A stretch of DNA of 10,358 bases from JBCBJZ01 sp038522635 (GCA_038522635.1 JBCBJZ010000133.1:1-10358), one strand, 5' to 3'; shown: positions 1 to 5,633, numbered from the stretch's first letter. The notes: a model not told the origin generated them from the letters alone. Translations and numbers: made by a program.

Positions 1-486
1 CGCTTCGAGCACCGCGCTGCGGGCCCGGTCGATGCGGATGCGGGCAGCGCGCCCTCGACGTCTGCGCCGTGCAGTTACGGTCACGCTTGGTTGTGCGTCG
101 CAAGCCCGAACGCTGCCTCCGCTCCGCGTGTGCCGGCGCACATCGAAGACGCTGCGCGCCCCGGTGCGTCCCGTAGAAGCGCTAAGGCGTCGCCGCCATC
201 AGCGCGGGGCGAGCCGGCAGTCTTGCCCCTGCGCCTGCCGCTGCGCGCTGAACTGGTCAAAATCGGCCGGGACGAAGAAAACGACCTTCGCCTTGCCCAT
301 GACACGGTTCACCGTCACCACGCGCTGTTGCACCGTAATGCTGATGCCGAGTTCACCATCACCGATCTGTCCGGCCGCCACGGCAATGGCCTGCGGATCA
401 ACGGTGCGCGCGTCAGGCGCGCTGTGCTTCGCTCCGGCGATCAGATTGACGTTGGTGCGGTGCGGTTGCAGTTCGACGCCGCTTGA
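1..486 (+). CDS. FHA-domain protein, C-terminal part (5' end off the window)
   Basis: The frame is open from base 1 to the TGA at 484-486, giving 161 visible residues. The TTG at 91 is a possible start, but nothing forces it, so I treat the gene as truncated at the left edge. Residues encoded by about 1-240 are low-complexity (Ala, Pro, Arg, Ser) and look like a linker. The FHA domain follows: Ile-Gly-Arg at 262-270, His-Arg-His-His-Ala at 310-324, then Ile-Thr-Asp-Leu-Ser and Ile-Asn-Gly, ending with Gly-Asp-Gln-Ile-Asp-Val-Gly. FHA domains bind phosphothreonine peptides. Here His replaces the usual Ser of Ser-Arg-x-His, and the Asn-Gly-Thr loop reads Gly-Asn-Gly-Leu, so pThr binding is not assured. 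No transmembrane segment is visible. Next to another FHA gene and a PP2C gene, a role in Thr-phosphorylation signalling is inferred. Confidence 0.85.
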   Translation, partial: RFEHRAAGPVDADAGSAPSTSAPCSYGHAWLCVASPNAASAPRVPAHIEDAARPGASRRSAKASPPSARGEPAVLPLRLPLRAELVKIGRDEENDLRLAHDTVHRHHALLHRNADAEFTITDLSGRHGNGLRINGARVRRAVLRSGDQIDVGAVRLQFDAA

Positions 487-521
487 GCGTGAGTGTGAGC
501 GCTGCAGGCTCGCCAGGTTTT

Positions 522-551
522 GGGGCGCGCTACACGCTTAGGGGCGCGCTA
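522..551 (+). repeat. Short direct repeat between the FHA genes
   Basis: The 11-mer GGGGCGCGCTA occurs at 522-532 and again at 541-551, a 19-bp period. It lies in the 97-bp gap before the second FHA gene. It could be a regulator site or chance in GC-rich DNA; nothing else supports a function. Confidence 0.4.
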
Positions 552-570
552 AAGGGGCCAACGGGTCGTT

Positions 571-576
571 GAGGGG
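571..576 (+). promoter_or_regulatory. Ribosome binding site of the second FHA gene
   Basis: GAGGGG lies 7 nt before the ATG at 584. It favours that ATG (Met-Ser-Glu-Gln-Asp) over the in-frame TTG at 569, which lies upstream of the site. Confidence 0.65.
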
Positions 577-583
577 ATGTCAG

Positions 584-1591
584 ATGTCAGAACAGGATGG
601 TTCAACGCCACCGGGTGCGGCGCGGCGCACGGGCCTGCTAGGTTCGCTGCGCGAGGCTTTGGCCGCAGCCGGTCGCGATGATGCGATGGCCGGAACGAGT
701 GCGAGCGCAGGCGCGGGCGCAGGCCGTGATGCGCACAACGAACCGCAGTTAATAAGTGAGAGCGTACGGGAGGGTGCTGGTACCATGAGCGCGGACAAAG
801 AGATCGAACGGCAGGTTCAGCGTCAGTTGCAGGCTGTTGCGCCACCACCGCCACCCGCGAGCGCTGCCACGCCGGCGCGTGGCCAAACGCCTCCGCTGCC
901 GACGGACGCAGCGATCGCGATGCCACCGGTGTCGCTCCAAGAGCGCGCCGCGGAAGCTGTGCCTACGCCGGCCGTCGCGGCAAGCGCACAGGGCGGCGCG
1001 GGCTTGAGTGCGGCCGAAGCGGCGGCACGCGCGCGCGGCCAAGCTGCACCCGGCCGCGATGCCCACGCCGAAGCCGACCAACCGACCACACGCGCACCTC
1101 AGCCGCGCGCCGCAGCATCGCCGCCGCGCATGTCGCGTACGACCGCGGACGCCTCGTCGGGTAAGGCCAGCGCCGCCACCCAGTTCGTACGTGGCCGCGC
1201 CAAAGTCGCACGCACCTCGTTCCATCAAGACCCGGTCGTTGGCTGGCTGGTGGTGGTCGGCGGCCCAGGCCTCGGCGCTTTCCGCCCGATCTTCGAAGGC
1301 AACAACACCGTTGGACGCTCGCGCGGGCAGCGCGTGCCGATCGACTTCGGCGACGATACGATCTCGAGCGAGGAGCAGGCTTACATCCGCTATGATTCAG
1401 CTGACCGTCGCTTCCTCTTCGTGCCCAACCTCGCCAAGACCAACGTCGTTTCCGTGAACGATGAAAAGCCGACGAGCGCGCTCGAACTGAGCGGCATGGA
1501 CGTGATCACGATGGGCCGTACGCAACTGGTTTTCGTGCCGTTTTGTAGCGACGAGTTCGATTGGTCCGAGCTCACCGAAGCGGGCGCGTGA
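584..1591 (+). CDS. FHA-domain protein with long disordered N-terminal tail
   Basis: The protein has 335 residues, from the ATG at 584 with a well-placed purine-rich site, to the TGA at 1589-1591. Residues 1-210 are rich in Ala, Pro, Gly, Gln and Arg, including a run of five Pro near residue 87, and are probably disordered. Residues 216-320 form an FHA-like beta domain: Gly-Trp-Leu-Val-Val-Val-Gly-Gly (220-227), Val-Gly-Arg-Ser (243-246), Ser-Ser-Glu-Glu-Gln-Ala (261-266), Val-Asn (291-292), then Met-Gly-Arg-Thr-Gln-Leu-Val-Phe-Val-Pro, ending Phe-Asp-Trp. The canonical Ser-Arg-x-His is replaced by Ser-Ser-Glu-Glu-Gln and the Asn-Gly-Thr loop is absent, so it is a divergent member. The tail may carry kinase target Thr/Ser sites. 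It follows the first FHA gene by 97 bp on the same strand and precedes the phosphatase gene, so a shared signalling role is inferred. The partner is unknown. Confidence 0.85.
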   Translation: MSEQDGSTPPGAARRTGLLGSLREALAAAGRDDAMAGTSASAGAGAGRDAHNEPQLISESVREGAGTMSADKEIERQVQRQLQAVAPPPPPASAATPARGQTPPLPTDAAIAMPPVSLQERAAEAVPTPAVAASAQGGAGLSAAEAAARARGQAAPGRDAHAEADQPTTRAPQPRAAASPPRMSRTTADASSGKASAATQFVRGRAKVARTSFHQDPVVGWLVVVGGPGLGAFRPIFEGNNTVGRSRGQRVPIDFGDDTISSEEQAYIRYDSADRRFLFVPNLAKTNVVSVNDEKPTSALELSGMDVITMGRTQLVFVPFCSDEFDWSELTEAGA

Positions 1592-1601
1592 GGATGCCGC
1601 G

Positions 1602-1656
1602 AGAGCTATGGGGGCAAAGTGCGCATGGCGATCCCGATGGGTCGCCCGATGATCTA
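1602..1656. repeat. Internally deleted copy of the paired-hairpin element
   Basis: About 55 bp. The left part (AGAGC, then GGGGCAAAGTGCG) matches the left end of the full elements. The right part (GATCCCGAT, then GTCGCCCGATGATCTA) matches their right end. The inner halves of both hairpins are missing. What remains can fold as a single imperfect hairpin from the two outer arms. It starts 10 bp after the stop codon of the second FHA gene. Confidence 0.7.
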
Positions 1657-1700
1657 ACCTTCCGTCATGTGGCGCGGTTGGACCTGCCGACGCTCGCGCT

Positions 1701-1850
1701 AGAGCAACGGGCGCAAAGTACGAATCACCGGGCCGAACACTCACGCCTCGCCTTTGCGCCCAAAGTTGCTCTGCACTTAAGATTTAGATCATCTTTGGTC
1801 GATTGGTCGGGCTCACCTGTGGTGATCCCGATAAATCGCCCGATGATCTA
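1701..1850. repeat. Paired-hairpin intergenic element, copy A
   Basis: A 150-bp element filling most of the gap before the PP2C gene. Hairpin 1 is 1701-1772: AGAGCAAC plus GGGCGCAAAG pairs with CTTTGCGCCC, an AAA bulge, then GTTGCTCT. Hairpin 2 is 1785-1850: TAGATCATC, a TTT bulge, then an imperfect arm ending CTCACC, pairing back through GGTGATCCCGAT to GATGATCTA. The outer arms of the two hairpins resemble each other when one is inverted (shared pattern TAGAxCAxCGGGCG), and so do the inner arms (AGAxCAxCTTTGGGCG). The element is thus an inverted pair of related hairpins. It is highly similar to copy B (4578-4725), with scattered substitutions and a 2-bp length difference in hairpin 2. It has no coding capacity. 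Confidence 0.88.
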
Positions 1851-1883
1851 GACCGCACCGCTAAATGAGCGCGTAACGCAACG

Positions 1884-2834
1884 ATGACGCAGCCGAAACA
1901 GCCAACTTCCAACCCCTCCCACCTCGCGATCGCGGGGCGGAGCATTCGGGGGGCTCGGGAGTATCAGGAGGACGCCTACGCCGTATGGGTCGGCGCGCGT
2001 GCGCTATCGGGGCTTGAGCGCGGTGGCGTGGAACAGGTGGCGCTTGGGCTTGCTGATGCGCCTGGCCTTGCTGATGCGGGCGGCCATCTCTTGGCGTTGC
2101 TGGCAGACGGTATGGGCGGCCACGCAGGTGGGGCGGTCGCGAGCCGGCTCGCCTGTGACGCGTTTGCGCAAAACCTTCACGCGGCTTTGCTGTCGCCGGT
2201 GCGCGTTGAGCGGGACGTCGTCACAGAACCGCCGACGCTGGCGCCGCGGGATGTCGCGTACCCCACGCACGCCGTTCCAATCCCCTCCGTGCCCGAAGCT
2301 CTTCGCTTAGCGCTCACAGCAGCCAACGACGCGTTGTTCGATCGTGCCGACAGCGAGCCCGCGCTTGAGGGGATGGGCACAACGATCATCGGTGTGGTGG
2401 TCGACGGGGAAGGATTGCGCTGGATCAGCGTTGGCGATTCTCCGCTCTATCTGCTTCGCGCGGGCGATCTGGTGCAACTCAACGCCGACCATTCGTTGGC
2501 GCCTGTGCTCGATGCCATGGTGGCTGGCGGCGAGATGACACGGGAACGTGCCATGGCCCACCCGCAACGCCACCACTTGCGGGCCGCGTTGACGGGGGAA
2601 GAGCTGGATCTGATCGATGCCAGCGAGCATCCGCTCGCCTTGCAGACTGGCGATGTTTTGTTGTTGGCAAGCGACGGCGTGCAATCGCTGTCGCATGAGG
2701 CCATCGCCAGCGCCCTGGCCCCCGCATCGAAGGAAGGGCCCGATGCCGCTCTAGACGGCCTCTTTGCGGCGATCGAGCGGGCGGGCGTACCGCATCAGGA
2801 CAACGCCACCGCCATTTGCCTGGTGGTGACGTAA
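1884..2834 (+). CDS. PP2C-family Ser/Thr protein phosphatase
   Basis: This 316-residue protein is a complete bacterial PP2C (PPM) domain, a Mg/Mn-dependent enzyme that removes phosphate from Ser/Thr residues. The signature motifs are in order: Arg-Glu-Tyr-Gln-Glu-Asp (25-30), Asp-Gly-Met-Gly-Gly-His (75-80), Gly-Thr-Thr (165-167), Val-Gly-Asp-Ser (183-186), Ser-Asp-Gly (263-265) and Gln-Asp-Asn-Ala-Thr (305-309). The acidic metal ligands of the family (Asp30, Asp75, Asp264, Asp306) are present, so it should be active. Pro187 replaces the Arg common after Val-Gly-Asp-Ser. Residues 100-140 form a Pro-rich insertion. There is no membrane segment, so it is probably cytosolic. The ATG at 1884 puts the first motif at the usual distance from the N-terminus, though the upstream site is weak. 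Its likely substrates are proteins phosphorylated by a kinase encoded nearby but outside the window. Confidence 0.93.
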   Translation: MTQPKQPTSNPSHLAIAGRSIRGAREYQEDAYAVWVGARALSGLERGGVEQVALGLADAPGLADAGGHLLALLADGMGGHAGGAVASRLACDAFAQNLHAALLSPVRVERDVVTEPPTLAPRDVAYPTHAVPIPSVPEALRLALTAANDALFDRADSEPALEGMGTTIIGVVVDGEGLRWISVGDSPLYLLRAGDLVQLNADHSLAPVLDAMVAGGEMTRERAMAHPQRHHLRAALTGEELDLIDASEHPLALQTGDVLLLASDGVQSLSHEAIASALAPASKEGPDAALDGLFAAIERAGVPHQDNATAICLVVT

Positions 2835-2887
2835 CACCGGTCCACATCCAGCCGACGGGCCGATGCCGATGGCGCTTCGTTGCGGCC

Positions 2888-4018
2888 TTAAGTGCGGACC
2901 GCCTCCACGCCCGGTTGCAGAACACGCTGCCAGCGCTTCCAACCTTGCACCATCTTATGTTCCAGTGCGCTCATGTCCGAACGCGGACGAACGCTCCAGA
3001 CGGAGCGCGCCTTGCGCTTTCGCGCAGCCTCCTGAGGCAAAGGCTGGGCGGGGAACGTCAGCGGATCGCCCACGACCATGTCGTGCACGTAGGCCAGCGT
3101 CTTGGGCTCGATGCCATGCTTTCGGCAAAGGTCATCGAAGGCCTCACCGTCGCGGTTCCAGAAGTGTTCGAACAGTTTGTCGAGCGCAGCGTGGTTGCTG
3201 CCATCGATCAACGCGAACGCCTTGCGCCAATGGCTGCAAATCTGCTCGGACACCCCCTCAACGTGGACCGCGTGCTGTCCGCCCACGATCTTGCTGCGGA
3301 ACTGTTCATTCGTGCGCAGCGGGAAGTGCAACGACGCGAGACCTAGCGCACCGCCATCGACGCCCTTCAGCGGCGGCAGCGTTCTGCGGAAGACACGATG
3401 GAAGCCGGTGCCCAACACCCGATCGGGTTGCCACTTGAACAGCACCTTGGGCAGCTTCGTTGCGAACATAGTGGTGAGCTGCGGCGCTTGCAGGAGGCGC
3501 GGCAATTGCGTGAACGGCGTCAAGCCAGGATGGGCCTGTAGCCAAGGCAACTCGATGAAGTCGCCACAAGCATCAAGATCAACATCAGGCCCGGGCGCCG
3601 CCCAGAAGAAGTCGTCCGCGTCGTAGGGCAAGATCCAGTCGGTGTTGAAGTAATTGCGCGCGAGCGTGGCCAGGGCCGTGACCTTCTCAGCTTGCTTGAA
3701 AGCGCCAACCGGGTCTTCGAGCACCGCGATTTCGCAATCGCTGAACCGACGGGCGCAGTGGCGCACAATGTCGAGTGTGTCGTCAGTGGAGCCGTGGTCG
3801 GCGACCACGAACTTCTTGAACCCCACGTCACGCAGATGGTTCAGTGTCAGACCGATGATATCGGCGCTATCACGAATCTGCGTGACGGCCGCCATCCGGC
3901 TGAAGTCGAAACGGGGCGCGGTCTTTGTTGTCGCAAAGAGGCGCGTCGATGGTCCGATATCTTGCGGCAAAGGAAACCCCTGGTGAATGCTCCAATGGAG
4001 GACGCCGCAACCGTCCAC
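2888..4018 (-). CDS. Glycosyltransferase family 2-like protein (GT-A fold)
   Basis: 376 residues if read from the GTG at 4018. The first GT-A strand starts at Met42-Ala-Ala-Val-Thr-Gln-Ile-Arg-Asp, followed by Asp-His-Gly-Ser-Thr-Asp-Asp-Thr (74-81), which matches the nucleotide-sugar loop of family 2-type transferases. Asp-Ala-Asp-Asp (133-136), preceded by a Trp-Ile-Leu-Pro-Tyr strand, is the metal-binding DxD. Family members transfer a sugar from a nucleotide donor to a glycan, lipid or protein; the acceptor cannot be told. Residues 1-41 are not recognisable, and the ATG at 3895 (Met42) is an alternative start giving a more typical N-terminus, although its upstream site is poor. The C-terminal third is helical and basic (Lys-Arg-Lys near residue 336). 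No membrane helix is seen. It is convergent with the PP2C gene, 53 bp apart, and downstream of the CMD gene. Confidence 0.82.
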   Translation of the reverse strand: MDGCGVLHWSIHQGFPLPQDIGPSTRLFATTKTAPRFDFSRMAAVTQIRDSADIIGLTLNHLRDVGFKKFVVADHGSTDDTLDIVRHCARRFSDCEIAVLEDPVGAFKQAEKVTALATLARNYFNTDWILPYDADDFFWAAPGPDVDLDACGDFIELPWLQAHPGLTPFTQLPRLLQAPQLTTMFATKLPKVLFKWQPDRVLGTGFHRVFRRTLPPLKGVDGGALGLASLHFPLRTNEQFRSKIVGGQHAVHVEGVSEQICSHWRKAFALIDGSNHAALDKLFEHFWNRDGEAFDDLCRKHGIEPKTLAYVHDMVVGDPLTFPAQPLPQEAARKRKARSVWSVRPRSDMSALEHKMVQGWKRWQRVLQPGVEAVRT

Positions 4019-4163
4019 TTCCCATTGACCTTCGCAGTATCAAAGATTCACTTTTGTGGAAAACACCTCTCGTTTCGTAATGTTACTCACACGAATAATG
4101 GTTGTGATGAGTTTATGGGGATAATGCCGATGAGATACTGGCCACGCGCTGATGGTGCGCGAC
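4019..4163. other. AT-richer gap upstream of the glycosyltransferase gene
   Basis: These 145 bp are visibly richer in A and T than the rest of the unit, especially 4030-4130. They lie between the CMD stop and the GTG assigned to the glycosyltransferase. This is where a promoter for that gene would lie, but I cannot point to a convincing -35/-10 pair. No repeat or RNA gene was recognised. Confidence 0.5.
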
Positions 4164-4544
4164 TCACGTCGCGGCGCGTTCGGCCAGCACCCGACGGGCA
4201 ATGCGGAAACAAGCGACGCCCGCGGGAAACCCGGCGTAGATGGCGATTTGATGCAGGATGGCGCGCAATTCCGCTTCCGTGACGCCGTTGTTGAGCGCCC
4301 CGTTCAGGTGGAGTTCCCACTCATCCATCCGGTTGAGCGCCGCGATCATGGTCAGGTTCATCATGGAGCGCTGCTTCGGGCTTAACGTTTCGTCGGTCCA
4401 CACAGCGCCCCAGCAGTACTCGTTGAGCATATCCTGGAACGCGGCGTTGAAATCCGTCACCGTGGCCATGTTCTTTTCCACGTAAGCCGCGCCGAGCACC
4501 TGTTTGCGCATCGCCATGCCGCGGGCTTTGAGATCATCTGCCAT
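4164..4544 (-). CDS. Carboxymuconolactone decarboxylase (CMD) family protein, PcaC-like
   Basis: 126 residues, the usual length of a stand-alone CMD-fold protein of the PcaC type. Features in order: Gly-Met-Ala-Met-Arg-Lys-Gln-Val-Leu-Gly near the N-terminus (9-18), Trp-Gly-Ala-Val-Trp (45-49), Leu-Ser-Pro-Lys-Gln-Arg-Ser (54-60), Glu-Leu-His (77-79), Asn-Gly-Val-Thr-Glu-Ala-Glu (86-92) and Tyr-Ala-Gly-Phe-Pro-Ala (103-108). There is no Cys-x-x-Cys, so it is not an AhpD-type peroxidase. PcaC decarboxylates 4-carboxymuconolactone in protocatechuate breakdown. Many PcaC-like proteins outside pca operons have unknown substrates, and no other pca gene is seen here. The ATG at 4544 has a good ribosome site. 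It lies downstream of an RraA-like aldolase gene on the same strand, separated by 249 bp containing a paired-hairpin element. Confidence 0.88.
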   Translation of the reverse strand: MADDLKARGMAMRKQVLGAAYVEKNMATVTDFNAAFQDMLNEYCWGAVWTDETLSPKQRSMMNLTMIAALNRMDEWELHLNGALNNGVTEAELRAILHQIAIYAGFPAGVACFRIARRVLAERAAT

Positions 4545-4554
4545 GGGTGGGGTG

Positions 4555-4560
4555 TCCTCT
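4555..4560 (-). promoter_or_regulatory. Ribosome binding site of the CMD gene
   Basis: Read on the minus strand, AGAGGA lies 10 nt before the ATG at 4544, within the purine run GGAAGAGAGGA. It supports that start. Confidence 0.65.
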
Positions 4561-4577
4561 CTTCCGTTCGTTTGATT

Positions 4578-4725
4578 AGAGCAACGGGCGCAAAGTGCGA
4601 GTCACCGGCTTTGACACTCACGCCTTGCCTTTGCGCCCAAAGTTGCTCTGCACTTTAAGTTTAGATCATCTTTGGGCGATTTCGGGCTCACCTGTGGTGA
4701 TCCCGATAAATGGCCCGATGATCTA
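4578..4725. repeat. Paired-hairpin intergenic element, copy B
   Basis: A 148-bp copy of the element seen at 1701-1850. Hairpin 1 is 4578-4649 and has the same 18-bp interrupted stem with an AAA bulge. Hairpin 2 is 4662-4725 and has TAGATCATC / GATGATCTA outer stems and a TTT bulge. Both end sequences (AGAGCAAC on the left, GATGATCTA on the right) are the same as in copy A, which defines the element boundaries. It sits between the RraA-like stop and the CMD start and replaces any ordinary promoter spacing there. Confidence 0.88.
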
Positions 4726-4793
4726 GTGGCGCGGCTGGTGCAAGTCGGCACCACGGCCGTTCGCTCCAAGGGTGCGCCCTTGTGTGAAGCGCC

Positions 4794-5179
4794 TCAATGG
4801 ATCTCGTCGGCTTGCGCCATCGCGGCGCGAAGCTTCTCGATGGAGAAATCATCGCCGCGCGCCAGCTTGAGGATCGGCTCCTCTTTGCGTGCGCAAAGGC
4901 GGGCGGCTTCGGGGACCTCAGCGGCGACGGCATGAGGTATGACCACGCCCCCGTGCAGATCGGCGTGGATCAGGTCGCCCGAGCGCACCAGCATGCCGGC
5001 CACGCGCACCTCACGGCCGAAATCATCCAGGTGCACATGCGCGTGCGAGGGCGCGATCGAGCGGGCCAACATCTGGAAGCCCGGCGCCACATCGGGGATG
5101 TCGCGGATGCAACCGTCGGTGATCACACCGCGGCAGCCCAACGCCTTATGGAGCGCGGTCTGCACCTCCCCCCAAAAGG
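4794..5179 (-). CDS. RraA-like / HMG-CHA aldolase-family protein, C-terminal 127 residues (cut at the axis)
   Basis: From the axis, the minus strand reads Phe-Trp-Gly-Glu-Val-Gln-Thr-Ala, then Gly-Val-Ile-Thr-Asp-Gly-Cys-Ile-Arg-Asp (visible residues 17-26), and Val-Arg-Ser-Gly-Asp-Leu-Ile-His-Ala-Asp-Leu-His-Gly-Gly-Val-Val-Ile-Pro (64-81), ending in a TGA at 4796-4794. The Asp-Gly-x-x-Arg-Asp loop is the signature of the RraA-like family. Its members include 4-hydroxy-4-methyl-2-oxoglutarate / 4-carboxy-4-hydroxy-2-oxoadipate aldolases, which release pyruvate in protocatechuate and gallate degradation, and RraA itself, an RNase E inhibitor. The Arg-Asp pair used by the aldolases is retained. 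Full-length relatives are roughly 160-230 residues, so the N-terminal part is missing because the palindrome folds back here. Aldolase, RraA or another activity cannot be separated from this fragment. Confidence 0.88.
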
Positions 5180-5191
5180 CCTTTTGGGGGG
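5168..5191. other. Palindrome axis / fold-back junction
   Basis: The axis lies in the core AAAAGGCCTTTT (5174-5185), flanked by six C on the left and six G on the right, so the two strands meet with no loop. On the right, the sense reading is Ala-Phe-Trp-Gly-Glu-Val-Gln, a good match to the conserved region before the active-site loop of RraA-like proteins. The Ala codon GCC spans the axis. Coding sense is therefore lost exactly here, and upstream of it the same frame reads antisense of the other copy. The four bases GGCC may be a native micro-palindrome that primed the fold-back. The structure looks like a G/C hairpin terminator, but it is created by the junction. Confidence 0.9.
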
Positions 5192-5565
5192 AGGTGCAGA
5201 CCGCGCTCCATAAGGCGTTGGGCTGCCGCGGTGTGATCACCGACGGTTGCATCCGCGACATCCCCGATGTGGCGCCGGGCTTCCAGATGTTGGCCCGCTC
5301 GATCGCGCCCTCGCACGCGCATGTGCACCTGGATGATTTCGGCCGTGAGGTGCGCGTGGCCGGCATGCTGGTGCGCTCGGGCGACCTGATCCACGCCGAT
5401 CTGCACGGGGGCGTGGTCATACCTCATGCCGTCGCCGCTGAGGTCCCCGAAGCCGCCCGCCTTTGCGCACGCAAAGAGGAGCCGATCCTCAAGCTGGCGC
5501 GCGGCGATGATTTCTCCATCGAGAAGCTTCGCGCCGCGATGGCGCAAGCCGACGAGATCCATTGA
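5180..5565 (+). CDS. RraA-like / HMG-CHA aldolase-family fragment, mirror copy
   Basis: Exact reverse complement of 4794-5179, encoding the same 127 C-terminal residues. Here the Asp-Gly-Cys-Ile-Arg-Asp loop is at 5242-5259 and the TGA at 5563-5565. Open frames that appear to extend it across the axis to an ATG at 4939 join it to antisense sequence of the other copy and are not a real N-terminus. It is probably not a separate locus. Confidence 0.8.
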
Positions 5566-5633
5566 GGCGCTTCACACAAGGGCGCACCCTTGGAGCGAAC
5601 GGCCGTGGTGCCGACTTGCACCAGCCGCGCCAC

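Larger units (their letters stand above)
1592..1883. other. 292-bp gap between FHA and PP2C genes
   Basis: Apart from the deleted element copy (1602-1656) and copy A (1701-1850), only about 44 bp between them and 33 bp before the PP2C start remain. I see no convincing -35/-10 pair. If the genes are co-transcribed, the message must pass through these hairpins. Confidence 0.6.

Noticed and set aside
749..1228. 159-residue Arg-rich open frame on the minus strand within the second FHA gene
   Set aside because: It is an antisense shadow of a GC-rich Ala/Pro coding region with no motif and no ribosome site.
1561..1851. 96-residue open frame through the hairpin elements (1561-1851, +)
   Set aside because: It overlaps the end of the second FHA gene in another frame, is composed of the repeat elements, and resembles no protein family.
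1592..1883. Repeat-rich gap as a CRISPR array
   Set aside because: Only hairpin element copies of unequal length are present; there are no short regular repeats with unique spacers and no cas gene.
2835..2887. Bidirectional terminator between the convergent PP2C and glycosyltransferase genes
   Set aside because: Only a weak imperfect GCCGA/TGGC pairing is visible, with no T-run on either side.
2816..3346. 176-residue plus-strand open frame antisense to the glycosyltransferase gene
   Set aside because: It overlaps a gene with clear GT-A motifs on the other strand, has no recognisable domain, and follows the usual GC-rich shadow-frame pattern.
5168..5191. Axis as a hairpin telomere or resolved end of a linear replicon
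   Set aside because: Telomere-resolvase sites lie outside genes and have inverted repeats distinct from coding sequence. This axis splits a conserved enzyme domain, and no resolvase gene is present.
5161..5198. Strong G/C hairpin at the centre resembling an intrinsic terminator
   Set aside because: It is simply the innermost part of the window-long palindrome, lies inside a coding gene, and has no run of T following it as a terminator would.
4794..5565. Two 208-residue open frames crossing the axis (minus 4794-5420 and plus 4939-5565) that look like complete genes
   Set aside because: Only the last 127 residues match a protein family. The first ~81 residues are antisense of the other copy of the same gene, produced by the fold-back.
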